NCBI GenBank assembly: GCA_012934845.2
Contig: WNNJ02003299.1
Coordinates: forward strand, 1-64,000
Origin: Pomphorhynchus laevis
Taxonomy: Eukaryota; Acanthocephala; Palaeacanthocephala; Echinorhynchida; Pomphorhynchidae
DNA length: 64,000 nucleotides
Reading direction: 5' to 3'
Part shown: positions 13,101-25,270 of the stretch, piece by piece
Numbering within the stretch: the first letter of the stretch is position 1
Layout: every line of letters begins with the position of its first letter
Notes under the pieces: model-generated
Told to the model about the DNA's origin: nothing
Database searches by the model: none
Seen by the model: the letters and a program-made list of their open reading frames with translations, nothing else
Translations under genes and position numbers: made by a program

Positions 13101-13740
13101 CTTGCTTTACATTTATATAACTGAAACTTAATGAGTGCAATTTAATCTTATGCTTTTATTGTATTAATGTTTTAAACAAATCAGCACTTCTAGAAGCTTA
13201 TTAAACGCTTCAAGTTTAATCGCATTCGTCCTAAACGAACGCAATTTTAGTCAGTGAAAATATATTTAAAGGATTTTTAAATAATAATGTATAACTAAAC
13301 AAAATGTCATTACTGTAACATCGGCAAATTATAAATTTCGTCCTTAAAAATAAATTGCTTCAAAACTTTAATAAATTATCACAAATCTCGCTTTAATAAA
13401 CGTGGATTATCCAGCGTTTTACTTATACAAACTTATAACTTAAAAACTTAAAATATTATTGTATGATAGCTAATCTTTGCATATGTTTGCAAATATTTTG
13501 TTGATTTATGTTTCATTCTTGTTTCAAGGTATTCAAAATACCGGTATAGCGATTTTCATCAGCAGAGAAGCTCTAGATCGTAAAGAATATTCAAAGGCAA
13601 TAGTTGCTCCGGTATTTTATGCAATATCAACACCAATTCTTGTTATGGTATGCTTTGGACTAAGAATGATTATTGAAAATATTCGTAAAAAGAAAGAAAT
13701 TAAAAGGCAATCAAATCCGTCTACGGATGAACAAACATAA
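10101..13740 (+). CDS. SLC10-family sodium/bile-acid-like symporter (2 exons)
   Basis: Multi-pass plasma-membrane transporter of the SLC10 family (Na+-coupled bile acid or steroid-sulfate type); the exact substrate cannot be told. Exon 1 is 10101-11001 and exon 2 is 13529-13740. The junction GAAACAG|gtaatt...tttcaag|GTATTC restores E-T-G-I-Q-N, the family's sodium-site motif, and the joined product is 370 residues. I chose the first ATG at 10101; it gives a hydrophobic signal-like N-terminus (MKSILVTFLLLAQVHS) and then an Asn-glycosylation-type spacer (NATN). The family core follows: FTLGCKLDM after the first membrane helix and the SPGGGASNIYTDMFNGDIDL block near residue 140, then further hydrophobic helices. 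The 2.5 kb intron holds a dead non-LTR fragment. The frame is intact, so the gene is probably functional. It could belong to any SLC10 subgroup. Confidence 0.9.
11440..12570 (+). mobile_element. Degenerate non-LTR retrotransposon RT inside the SLC10 intron
   Basis: Stop- and frameshift-ridden reverse transcriptase of a non-LTR element. About 11740-11945 encodes the linker before the RT. The frame 12044-12241 carries LVPKDNKPV...SFRPIFLIPAFAKLLEQ, the motif 1-2 region. About 12420-12500 resembles the later SVxQGxxxSPxL segment in broken form. The family cannot be assigned further. It lies in sense orientation in the intron 11002-13528. Confidence 0.75.
12719..12822. repeat. 50-bp tandem duplication
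   Basis: Two adjacent near-identical 50-base units (ATATTACATTATTTAATAAA and so on, ending TTGCATTATAT) within the SLC10 intron. Confidence 0.8.
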
Positions 13741-14785
13741 AGATTATTTTAAAGTTATTTTTGGTCTAAAGTTGCTGCTGTAATAATTAGAAAATAAAAT
13801 GCCTGAAAGTTATCTGAACTAAATAACTTGTAATTTTATTTTGATAGAACAGAATGTTATTGTATTGATGCAAATAAAAAACAAAGCATCCCACGATAAG
13901 CGTAGTTTTTTCTCGGCCAGGATACTATCCATTGAATGGATATTAAATTTATTTATTTATAATTTAATTTCTTAGCATAATTTTTTTATATTACAAAATA
14001 TCTTAATTTTTAAATGCAAAAATTTCTTAAAATGAAAATATGTCGATCTGCTGTCGATATTTAAAATTATTAATCACAATCTACAATCGATATATCCTAG
14101 AGCTGGCATATATAAGTATGGAAGAAATCAATTATTTTGCTAATTATAAAATATTATTCTAATGGCTTAGGTATCTATTGACAAATTTTTAGAATTTAAT
14201 TACCGTGTTACTAATCGACTCTCTAAACTGACAAGTATATTCATGACGTTTGTTTTACTTTAAACTAGATTCAACTTATACTAAATCACATTAAAATAAT
14301 TTTACTGTAATATAATTGATTATTAGTCCATATAATAATATAATAATTTAGTATAATATTTACTCTTTGTATTGATTAATGTTCAGATTATATTATTCGT
14401 ATAATGATTAATTACCTGTAAATCAATTTATTGATCAATTCGATCATCATCCGTAAGAAAATATCGAACATTTGACGTTAGTTCGTAATACTCATCATAA
14501 TTTTTCAAACAACATGTGTTTGTCCTTTGACAATTATTTGCTAAAAGAATCTTATAAAATATTGTCCGTTTTATTATCGCGATCACATTTTGATTGCGAT
14601 TAATAAAAAGCTTTCGTATGCGTTGTTGAATTTTACCTTTAGAGAAAAGGTTTTGCTAACCGTTTAATGTATAATTTGTTGAACACGATATATTCCGTGC
14701 TACAAATCTTATAACAAACGCTTTACTTTGATGAAAGTAAACGATTAAGCACATGGTCTTTTAATATCACATGGTCTTGAATATA
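13741..14785. other. AT-rich intergenic region
   Basis: No gene, RNA or clear repeat seen; simple AT repeats (TATATACA) lead into the satellite at the right end. Confidence 0.5.
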
Positions 14786-14817
14786 TATATACATATATAT
14801 ATACATATATATATATA

Positions 14818-16020
14818 TAATTTTATATCTGGATGTGTTAAACTGTGCTCCGGGAGCTAATAAGCTGCAGTTTCATAATTGTAGATGTTGCCAAAAACCG
14901 GAGTTCGATTACAAGTAGAGCAGACTTCCTTATCACTCCTAGACGAGCTGATGGTAGCCGGCAGCACTCGTCAGTAGGGTGAACTACCATCAGTCGTTTC
15001 GGCTGCCTTGTGATATATTAAATAGGCATTTCCGAGAATTTGCTAACGTGGTAGCATGGGCATAGCCTCTTTAAACTAACCATGTGCTTTCCGGACCATC
15101 CTAATTTTATTCGGCAGGAATTTCACTTGCTGTCGTTGCTTGCTTTCTCACAGGATCCTTTATGGATACGTTTTTATAATTTTATATCTGGATGTGTTAA
15201 ACTGTGCTCCGGGAGCTAATAAGCTGCAGTTTCATAATTGTAGATGTTGCCAAAAACCGGAGTTCGATTACAAGTAGAGCAGACTTCCTTATCACTCCTA
15301 GACGAGCTGATGGTAGCCGGCAGCACTCATCAGTAGGGTGAACTACCATCAGTCGTTTCGGCTGCCTTGTGATATATTAAATAGGCATTTCCGAGAATTT
15401 GCTAACGTGGTAGCATGGGCATAGCCTCTTTAAACTAACCATGTGCTTTCCGGACCATCCTAATTTTATTCGGCAGGAATTTCACTTGCTGTCGTTGCTT
15501 GCTTTCTCACAGGATCCTTTATGGATACGTTTTTATAATTTTATATCTGGATGTGTTAAACTGTGCTCCGGGAGCTAATAAGCTGCAGTTTCATAATTGT
15601 AGATGTTGCCAAAAACCGGAGTTCGATTACAAGTAGAGCAGACTTCCTTATCACTCCTAGACGAGCTGATGGTAGCCGGCAGCACTCATCAGTAGGGTGA
15701 ACTACCATCAGTCGTTTCGGCTGCCTTGTGATATATTAAATAGGCATTTCCGAGAATTTGCTAACGTGGTAGCATGGGCATAGCCTCTTTAAACTAACCA
15801 TGTGCTTTCCGGACCATCCTAATTTTATTCGGCAGGAATTTCACTTGCTGTCGTTGCTTGCTTTCTCACAGGATCCTTTATGGATACGTTTTTATAATTT
15901 TATATCTGGATGTGTTAAACTGTGCTCCGGGAGCTAATAAGCTGCAGTTTCATAATTGTAGATGTTGCCAAAAACCGGAGTTCGATTACAAGTAGAGCAG
16001 ACTTCCTTATCACTCCTAGA
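14818..16020 (-). repeat. 359-bp satellite array, 3.3 copies, with hammerhead-like core
   Basis: GGATGTGTTAAACTGTGCTC recurs at 14831, 15190, 15549 and 15908, an exact 359-base spacing with almost no divergence, so amplification is recent. The unit is markedly less AT-rich than its surroundings. Each full unit has a 10-bp inverted repeat CTGATGGTAG/CTACCATCAG. On the minus strand it reads GGCAGCC-GAAA, 22 bases, then CTGATGA-G-T-GCTGCC (CTGACGA in the first unit), so the flanking arms are complementary. The array stops within a unit at 16020 and joins a family A relative. No coding frame. Confidence 0.9.
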
Positions 16021-16029
16021 CAATTGGAA

Positions 16030-16530
16030 ATGATTTCTCATTTCCAATTTGATCAGCGATGTTAGGGGAAGGATATACCTTCAATTTGAACACCTACTTA
16101 TTTTTGAAATTAATTACTATAATCAAACTAGTTATCCATAGTTTGTTTCATAATTTTAAGTTGATATACCTGTGCAGTCATTGTTACAATTAAAATTTTG
16201 ATGACAATTTTTATTCTGCACGTTACTTTAATCCTATCTATACGCTAACAGCAGTACGCTACATTTCAGCATTGGTGTACCTCATCAGCTACTTATCCAA
16301 GACCTACGTTTCACGTTTCGGTTCTTTTAATGATTCATGACGATCACTCGACTCGTCTGATTTAATGATAATTAAATTCTATGAAAGACTTTCGTCTTAC
16401 ATTTTGCAAATTTAATTGAAATCATTTCTGATTTCAAATTTAATTATTAATTAAATTAATTAATTAATTAAATTATTAATTAATTCTGATTTCAAATTAA
16501 ATCAGCGTTGATAGGAGAAAATGTGGTCTT
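16030..16530 (-). repeat. Short interspersed repeat, family A relative (minus)
   Basis: Aligns in reverse with 41990-42400. Shared blocks are TCTATACGCTAACAGCAGTACG, the core at 16277-16324 (minus strand GAACC-GAAA ... CTGATGA-GGTAC), GATCACTCGACTCGTCTG and GTGGTCTT/AAATCAGCG-type ends. A three-base-pair hairpin ACG/CGT follows GAAA. Both ends carry inverted segments (GATCAGCGATGTTAGG and AAATCAGCGTTGATAGG). No coding frame. Confidence 0.7.
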
Positions 16531-16849
16531 AATGGCTCGCAATGTCTGGATTGTAATTTCATGTATAGTGGATTTTGAAGCGATTAAGAAGACTTTCTAG
16601 CAATAGTTTAATACATTCTCTGAATTTGCCAAGGTTATAAATTTGTAGAATTCTGACAGCGTAACATACCTGTCACGCTGTCAGAATTGTCCGCTCACAC
16701 AGCCCTACACGTTTTGATTTATGTGCTACACTTATCCCCGGACTCAAATGTTAGGATCAGACTCGTCGAATAATCCCAAACAGTTATCTTGAATATTTGA
16801 TCTTGTCATAAGTTAGCTTCTTTTATATTAAGAGTATTATAAATCAATA

Positions 16850-17330
16850 TTTTTTATCATGGCACCCATACCACCAAAAAGAAACTTAAGAGATTAGCAC
16901 TCTCTGCACTTTCCTCTATTTTGCAGCCTCAACCACTCCCTACTTACACAAGTCGAGTAAAATACCTAGGCTTCACTATTACGGTGAACTGGTCAGCGAA
17001 AGCTGATCTGGATAGACTCAAACGTATTCTGAAGAAAGCTAGGTGGGCCCTAAAACGAGATCAGCATCTGTCATAAAATCTGAAAACCCAAGTGCGTCTC
17101 TAGGGTACTTGGGCTATCTCGGGATTAGTCTTCTTTTCAACAGGACGTCCCCTAGAGCGAATACTAAGGTTTCACACGCTCCTCATCTCGCGATTACCGA
17201 GCATAGTCCGCCTTGATTGGATTCTTTGGGGGGGGAGTGAGAGACCCCGTTGGTGAAGTCGGAGAGCGACGTGTTGGATTGGATGGAAGGCTCAGATCCC
17301 TGTGGTTCTGAGGCCGTGACACAAAGAAGA
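16850..17330 (+). mobile_element. RT C-terminal fragment of a non-LTR retrotransposon
   Basis: About 16875-17075 translates to a stretch with TYTSRVKYLGFTITVNWSAK, a typical post-catalytic RT segment (VKYLG). It is then interrupted by stops and continues as LRFHTLLISRLPSIVRLDW near 17170. It is not obviously the same family as the elements at 20 or 46 kb. Non-functional. Confidence 0.65.
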
Positions 17331-17359
17331 CTCCATTAACGACTGAACTGACTTTGTTT

Positions 17360-17455
17360 TCTATATTTTCTTTTTTCTTCATGTTTTTCGTTTTAAAACT
17401 TTTAAGTTTATATTTTCTTTTTTCTTCATGTTTTTCGTTTTAAAACTTTATAGTT
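17360..17455. repeat. 47-bp tandem duplication
   Basis: TATATTTTCTTTTTTCTTCA and the following 20 bases occur twice in tandem, 47 bases apart. Confidence 0.75.
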
Positions 17456-17754
17456 GTTAACAAAATCCTTATTATTATATTATTTATCCTCATTGACCAC
17501 GTTGAATTTTAGGTTTTCTTCTGTTTAAAATGTAGGTACATTCCTTTTGTTTTAAATTAAATTCATTTACTTACAAATGCATTTGACAATTGAGCGTTCG
17601 CGTCAGCTGATCGCTAAACTGCGGTCAATGAGGGGGAAATAATAGACAGTATCACAAATATGTAAGGAATAACAATAATTCTGATTTTAAATTGAGGTGT
17701 CTGGATTGTAAACCGTAAGAATTTTTAAGATTCAATATATCTTTATTAAAATTT

Positions 17755-18770
17755 GCTATAATTGTATTTTTGTGTCCAATCTTTATAAGCAATATTGTTA
17801 TTATTTCTTTCAATGTTAAAGAAATAATAGACGCAGTTAATAAGATTTCGAATTCTCTATGAAATTCAAAATTCAAATAGAATGTATTTTACACCCCTTC
17901 TCTAACTTAGACTACATATGTAACAAAAAGTCAATCGCGACACACTTTTAAGATAAAAAGTAGATATTATATGCAGAAAAGTTGGACAGCCTTAATATAG
18001 ACTATTCAATAAACCTACCGTTCAATCAGATAATAAATTATTATGACAATTTGAATATAAAACACTATTCATTTTAACCACAATGTTTTCTTTGAACTGT
18101 ATTTTTTGAATACTCATTTTTAAGTTTTTTTTTCAAACTAATACAATGGATTTCAATGATATTGTTTTATTGATAAATAATGCTACAGATATTTTTAAAC
18201 TAAACTCAGTCTTGTCTGAATTAGAATATGCATACAAAGATATCAGGAAAATAAAGAACGCTGCAAAATTCGGTATTATATATTTTTCTGGATTACATTC
18301 AATGAGTGCATTAGCGAATCTACTGAAACTATTATGTGGTATGATGCAAGTATTTTCGAAAACGGCATCAATTATTTAGACTTATGACAATATAAAACTG
18401 CAGATCACATATGCAAACCTGAATCAAGTTATAACAAATTTAGCACTGCAAAGTGCGAGTAGAACGTCTATTTATTCCATCTCTAGTTGTGCTACAATTA
18501 AAGATCATTCAACCAAACGGGATTATATCAGATATTATTTGCTGTCTGATATTCTGATATTATATCAGATATCATAAAAACAAATTAATTTTATTTAATG
18601 TAACTTGCTAAAATTCGATATATACTTGTATATATCTGTATATACTTGTATTTATGTGTCCGATCGTAATATGCAATATTGTTATTATTTCTCTCAATTT
18701 AAAGGAGATAATAAACGCAGTTAATTAGATTTTGAACTCTCTAGGAAATTTTCTACAAGTTGGCCATCCC
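17755..18770. repeat. ~110-bp direct repeats enclosing a small open frame
   Basis: About 17755-17880 and 18640-18760 are diverged direct copies sharing GTGTCC, GCAATATTGTTATTATTTCT, ACGCAGTTAAT and GAACTCTCTA-type blocks. Between them lies an open frame 18146-18379 (77 residues, starting MDFNDIVLL), which I do not recognise. It may be a worn element with terminal repeats or chance; no domain or splice signals support a gene. Confidence 0.4.
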
Positions 18771-19039
18771 TTATTCATACAATAAAATAAAATTAAAATC
18801 TCAATTTAATGTAAATACTTTTAAACCCATTTAGAAAAAGATAAAATGCATAAAAATGTATAAAACCTCTTTAATGCATTTTCAATGCCAAATGCATTAA
18901 ATATTAAGTAAACTAAGTACTTAACTGAATATTAACTAAAGTCAACTAATATATTATAAAATATATTAGCTATGAAAAATATACACTATTAAAAAATATA
19001 TAATAACCATAAATTTTATTAAAAATGTATAGATAACAT

Positions 19040-19960
19040 AAATATAGGTAGATTTTAAATAATTCTAAAAGTAAAGAAATAATAGGGTCAGATTTAAGTA
19101 AATATATTCCTAAAATAAGGTATAAACTCCTACCACCATTAGGACGAAAAATTTGTAATTATAATAAAGAATCAAAATCAATATGTAACGATAATATTAG
19201 AAACAGAATGGAAACAGAATGCAATTGTAAAAGTCTTAGTTTTGATAAAATAAATGAACATATATGTACCCATAATCTAGAATTAATTGAAAATTGTGAA
19301 TTAAGAAAGCTGCTATCAAAAGGGTATAAATATAGATTAAATAACAACAACGACAAAAATAAAATTTACAGTTCGTTATATAATAACTTAAATGATTACT
19401 TTAGTAAGCTGATTAATAGTAAAAGCTTAAATACAATCAGGATTAAAATTTGGAAAAACTATATATTTGACTAAATTAAAAAGAAAAATAAAATAACAAA
19501 GAGTTATAAAAGGAAAGATAAAATTAATAAAACAATGTATAAAGAACTTAACAAATTTAAACTTAAAAAATTTTAACTTTAGAGTAAAATGTTGATGGAA
19601 AGCATTTTTAAATTATGCTTTAAACAATATTTATTTTAAAGTTTATTACACAATTTATTCAAATGCAGCGCAGGTCTTTTTTATATCGGCTAATATCTTT
19701 TTAAATTTTCAAGAAAGAGTGTGATACAATTCCGCGTGAATTTATAAATAAAATATTGTACACTTTATTAATATATGTTTATATATTTTATTTATATATT
19801 TCATGAAATCAAAAAGAAGACGAAAACAAAAACAAAAATAACAAGCATTTATAAAGAAATAAAGATTGTATTTAAAGGATAACTATATAATAACAACTAT
19901 TGATAAAGCGATTAATAACTTTGTATTCATATGCAAAGAAAATATGAAATATTGATGATG
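19040..19960 (+). mobile_element. PLE N-terminal fragment with Cys-rich (CxC) motif
   Basis: About 19097-19470 encodes the region upstream of the RT in Naiad-type PLEs: PLGRKICNYN, then CNCKSLSFDKINEHICTHNL with LELIENCELRKLLSKGYKYR. The conserved Cys and His residues and the LRKLL-KG-K-R tail are what I recognise from that group. A gap at 19580-19800 is followed by a broken ITTIDKAINN-like RT start at 19870-19940. Stops and gaps make it non-functional. No GIY-YIG domain could be found just upstream. About 19715-19745 also shares CCGCGTGAATTTAT with the 52-kb satellite. Confidence 0.7.
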
Positions 19961-20039
19961 TTTCAATTACATTTTGTAATTATTTTGTAATTATTATATT
20001 ATTATATTATGTTATTGTATTATATTATGCAATTATTAT

Positions 20040-23000
20040 ATTAATCTGAGAAGTTATTTATTCACGCCCGCCTCAGCCTCTCGGCTTGAGGCTGGTAGCA
20101 GAAGTTACAGGAATTACATAAATTGAAAGCAAAATATTTAAAATATTAATCACGACTGGGGGGTGAGATTTTACTTGTAGGATCGTTGACTTTGACTTGA
20201 AGGCGTTTTTATAGCATCATGCTGCGAGTAAATGTTGATTGATTATTGTTGAATCTAAAGGTATTGAATTGATTTTACGAAGAGGGATTGTTGAAAGAAT
20301 TGGACAAGAGAATACATGATAGATAGGTGGGCATTGTAGATTACAAAATTGGCAGCGACAACATATTGAAAGTTCATGACATAGAATGTGGATCGTGCAC
20401 AGCTTGTCGTAATAACCGTGAAGGTAGGCACGAACAATGATAGGTCTTTTGGTAACTTGAGGTTGTTGCCAAAGATGTTGTAGTAGAGTGGCTGCTGTGG
20501 TTTTGATAAGCAAACTCCTGGAAGTGCTGTTGGAAGGCCGGCGATTTTGATAAGCAAATACGTTGTTGGTAGTCTATTGATAGAGGTCGAATCGACGTTA
20601 GAACAGAAAGTGGAGTAGAGTGAATTTTAGGTGGCAAGCCGAGTACCTTTTTGACGAAGCGCCGTTTACAGGAGTCAAGTTGTTTGAAATTGTAAATCGA
20701 AAAGACAGACCAGATGACCGGAAGCCGGTAAGTAATCATGGGTTCTAGCATCACTTTAAAGAAATGGAGTGCACCTTGCAAGGATAAACTAGGCAGTTTC
20801 CTAAAAGTAAAAGTTGATGAGAGGATCTTACAAACTTTTTGTTCCAGGTGCAAACGAAATGACCAAGCAGAGCTAAGATGAACGTCAAGATATTTAGAGG
20901 TGCTTACGAATTCTATGGGCTGATTGTTTGATGATAACTTGTCAGTTCGGGCTAGGCGACCACCACGACGAAATTTTATGGCCTTTGTTTTTATGTGTTG
21001 ACAGTGAAGTTGTTTTGCAAAAGTATACATAAAGTTGGTCAAGCAGGTTCTGTAAAATGGTAATGGATTCACATATTATCAGAAGATCATCGGCGAATAG
21101 AAGGATTTTTGACTTGGTAGACGTCTTTTTTTTTAATGAGGGCAGGTCTCCGATAAGTGAAAAGAGGAGAGGGCTAAGATGCTCACCTTGTAATACTCCT
21201 TTATGTTGAATAAGGGATACAGATATATACGCTGATGAATATTCGTATTTCATTGGGTGACAGAATCTGACGTATTGTGTCGATGAATGTTCCATATATG
21301 TTGTAGTGGATGCAAATGGCGATTGACGTTGTCAAAGGCTTTGTTAAAGTCTACGAATACGGCGTAGGCGTAACGATGGGTTGAAGTCATGTCAAATATT
21401 GTGTCACGAGCTTCGGATAGTGCTGACAAAGTCGAGCGACCACGGCAAAATCCATGTTGTTCAGATGAGTTTTGAAAAGTTGTAAAGACGACGTGTGATC
21501 ATGAATGCAAAGAATTTATAACCATGATTGAGGATAGCGATATTGCGATGAGCGTTTGGATCCGATGAATTATCTACGTTTTTATAAAGTAATTTTATGA
21601 TTCATTGATTCCACGATGATGGGAAAGCGCATCTGAATAATATTTTGTTGAAAAGTGCAGTCTGTTCGATTGCGAGACTATCTGTACCAATAGCTTTATG
21701 ATTCTTTATAATGTGCAGACAGCTTTCAAGCTCCGTGGTTGTGAATGGTTAGTTTAGCATGTTTGTTTATGCGACGGAAAGGACATATTGTGGAAGTTTA
21801 TGCAAAAGAAAGTAAGGATAATTACAACGATATGTTAAATGTGAGAGAGTCGATGAACCGTATAACAATTCAAAGGGAGATTCCTGCACATCAATTGAAA
21901 TGTTGGAAATCACTGACTCATTTCAATACGAGCTCAACTTCCATGGAAACTTTTCGGCGCCTTCCAGCTCAGTCATCTCGATTAGCATCTTATCTTGTAG
22001 ATTTATCTATTTTACTAGATCACAACAAGCTCGTTTCCAACTTATGTAAATTTGATGTGCGGTGGGATCATGTTTGGCGCAGGAATATAGTTGTCTTAAA
22101 ATTGATCGCAAATGGGCAACGTGCGGATGTCGTATGGCTGAAGATAGCTTATTTCTCACGTTGATACGGGTGATACAAACAGTATTCAATTTATTGCAAA
22201 TGGTTACATTGCTCTCTGATAGGTCATCGATGTCTAGTAAATGTTTTGCAATCGCGACTTGAAAAGTATTCAGCTTAGTGATGTCGATGCGCCTACTGAA
22301 TTTTTGAATATTTAGTATTTCAGTGTGTGAGATAGAAATTCGAGGTGATATGGCAATTTTGACGATTACTGGATTATGCTTTCGAATAAACGATCACGAA
22401 CTTTCAACGTCTACCTTCACTTGTGTGGTAGTGGATGCAAATACAAGGTCGATGATGCTGGATCCGTTATAGCAGTAGTAAGCTGCATCTGACGGAAACA
22501 ATTGAAGGGTTAATCCAAAATTATGAAGGAAGCTGGAGATGAGCTGTAATTTACTACAAAGAGGACTAGTGTAATTGATGTTAAAATCACCCGCAATTAT
22601 AATGGGGCGATCAAAACTAATCCGTCCAAATAGGGTAGAGAGTTCGTCAATTATTTCTTATGCTGATGAAATTGGAGCAAAGTAGTATCCTATGAAAGTG
22701 CAATGAGTGTTTCAGCAGCAATCGAACAGCTGCCCTTTACTGAACTCCATTTGTAAAATTCATAATTTAAACCAATCAATAAACCCCTTTGGATCATTGC
22801 AGTGAACAAGGAGGTTCATCGAAGTGCAATGATCCATCATGTAAAGATGAATCATTGCACTTCGTGTAATGACCCATCTTTACATGTATCATCGTGGCTA
22901 TTTAATTTTTGTAAAGACATTGATGGAAGTTGAGATGTAGAAGAATGCTGAGAAATTTAGGTGTTTAACGAATGTTGATACGACGATGAAATCAAGGTGT

Positions 23001-23260
23001 CTTGGGATTTAGTGCGGTTTGAGCAGCCTGATGCTAAACAGCCAATGCACGAACGTTTAATGCGACAGCACTGGCAGCTCTTGCACACGGCAGCTGGACC
23101 ATTGCAAGCACATCATCGCCTTTCTGTCTTTTTCGATAATGCTGATACTTCACAGACGTTTATCTCAGAGTTGAATTTACTCGATTCCCCGTTTATAAAG
23201 GGCAATGCCGGTTTCCTTGTTCCGTCGGTTTCTTTGTTATTGTAAGGATCTTGCTGCGGT
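20040..23260 (-). mobile_element. Non-LTR retrotransposon, nearly complete but broken (antisense)
   Basis: On the minus strand, in order: a Cys-rich N-terminal motif near 23120-23030 (C-C-NGPAAVCKSCQCC...CIGC...GCSN pattern); an AP-endonuclease piece near 22660-22390 with IIAGDFNINY and SSIIDLVFAS; RT with AVFVDFNKAFDNVNRH near 21375-21310, GVLQGEHLSPLLFSL and ILLFADDLLI in 21295-20942; the RT tail in 21072-20374; and a C-terminal zinc-binding CRCQFC...HVFSC in 20513-20217. The order and motifs are those of an APE-type non-LTR element. Frameshifts and stops break the single ORF. The tail at 20040-20120 has a CCTC/GAGG hairpin. Relative: 36540-37090. Confidence 0.85.
22818..22863. repeat. 13-bp-arm palindrome
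   Basis: GAAGTGCAATGAT and its complement ATCATTGCACTTC lie about 17 bases apart. The insertion interrupts the antisense non-LTR element between its N-terminal motif and the endonuclease. Confidence 0.6.
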
Positions 23261-23319
23261 TACAACGGTTTCATTGTTACGGCCGATTTTCAGTAGTAGT
23301 CTGTTTGTAAGTATTAATA

Positions 23320-25270
23320 ACCAAAAATTGAGTAATGAATATAATAGCAATAAAAATAAAATTTACAGTTCGTTATAAAATGACTTAAATGCTTACTTTG
23401 CCAAGTTGATTAATAGTGGAAGCTTAAATACATCAAAGATAAACATTCGAAAAACTTATATATTAGATAAAATTAGAGATAAAATGAAAATAACAAACAA
23501 TTATAAAAGGAAAGATCAAATTAATAAAGATATGTATACAGAACTTACTAAATTAAAGAATAACTACATAATAACAACTATTGATAAAGCTAGTAATAAC
23601 TGTGCCTTCATATGCAAAAAGCTTTATTATGATAAACTGATGAAAGAAGTTAATTATAATTATTTAAATATAAACAAAACATATGAAAGTAGTGATTTAA
23701 GTTTAGAAACAATTATTACAAGTAACTGTTCTATACTGGATAAGAAGGGTATAAAAATTGAATCAAATTGGATTCAAATATACTATAGGTATAATTTTAT
23801 TATATGGTTCAAATGTATTTAAATGTAGATAAAATATTGTTTATTGTTTATATGAGAAAATGTTTACAACACACTTTAAAAAATATTATAAGGTAATGAA
23901 AATTAATACTGGTATAAAACACTATTTCAGTATTAATTCTACAACGAATAAGGTTATTAGTAAGGTGATATTGTAAGGTGATCGAAATTAATACTGGTAT
24001 AAAACACTATTTCAGTATTAATTCTACAAAAGAATTAGAACACGCAAAAGGAATAAATTTTCAAAATATAAAACCTAGGTTGAAATGTAGTGCGTTTGAA
24101 TGTATATTAAAACCACTTTCTGTTTATATGAATAAAATACTTAAAGTAATTAAAGCACATTTCAAAAAATATTGTAGGGTAATTAAATTAATACTGGTAT
24201 AAAACAGTATTTCAGCATTAATTGTACAAAAAAATTTGTAGAACACACAAAAGGAATAAATTTTTAGAATTTAAATACAAACGATTTTAGTACGCTTTAT
24301 ACATATCAATATTTGATAGGTATTAAAGTAGCGTTAGAAAATTAATTAATCTTATATTCGGAAAAAGATAAACATATATATGTTATATATTAAATTGTTC
24401 ATAAATAAATCACATATATGATATATCTAACATATATCAAACATGATATATGTTAGATATCATATATTATATTATATATTATATGTATATTATTATAATA
24501 TACATATAATATCCTGGTAATGTCACCAATTTTATTTCCGACAAAGCACTTGCGCAATACAAACTACTTACTTTTCCATGTAATTAAACCGTTCACATGG
24601 TGTCAGAAGATTATAGTAGCAAATGGTTCAAAATATGTATGACATATTTTGCATGAATGCATGAATGCATAAGCATTCATGCATACCATATAATATAAAA
24701 TATAATACATTAAATAATGAAATTTAAAGAATTGCAACAATTTGTAACGATATTGTTTTTTTTCAATATCATTAAAATAATTTAATAGATACATATTTTA
24801 AACTAGGTTACTATAAAAATAACATCGAGCAGAAAATAGTAAAATATATGAATCAACACAATAATATTAAAAATAAATTTAAAATCATTAGCGGAACCTT
24901 TTTATGGATGGCTAATAAATAATATACTTTGTTTTAGAATAAGATACGATGTAAGAAATTTCATCAGAGGAAATTTCTATTAGCATTTTTTGCTCTTTCT
25001 GCTATGTTGTGCCGAAGAATAAGGGTCGAAACATGATAACATCAGTTCATCCTGATTTCCTCTAATCCTTATTATGATACAACGTATGTTTTTATTAATC
25101 AATTCATAAAAATTGACTTTTATTTTAACTTTTAATTTTAAACTTTATCTTTATATAAATTATATAAAATCTTATATAACAATTATCATTTCTTATTTAA
25201 ATTTTATTCTGCGTTATTTTTAATTTATAAATAATATCAAATACGTAGATTCAGTTAGCTGATTTGGTTA
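23320..25270 (+). mobile_element. Penelope-like retroelement fragment, RT N-part and 3' end
   Basis: The frame 23406-23822 carries NYIITTIDKASNNCAFICKKLYYDKL, the RT start region of PLEs. Then come two partial copies of the following segment (23870-24000 and 23975-24200), a motif A remnant near 24260-24400, an AT palindrome, and the RT C-terminus at 24670-24922 ending FLWMANK plus stop. The tail from 24950 includes GCTATGTTG, AATAAGG (25018-25024), GAAAC, a CTGATTT variant and the complementary CCTTATT (25067-25073), ending near 25265 with ACGTAGATTCAGTTAGCTG. Internal deletions and stops; non-functional. Confidence 0.8.

Noticed and set aside
18146-18379. 77-residue open frame as a gene
   Set aside because: No recognisable domain and no continuation; kept only as part of a repeat-bracketed unit.
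22997-23245. Plus-strand 82-residue frame
   Set aside because: It overlaps the Cys-rich N-terminal motif of the antisense non-LTR element, which explains the open frame.
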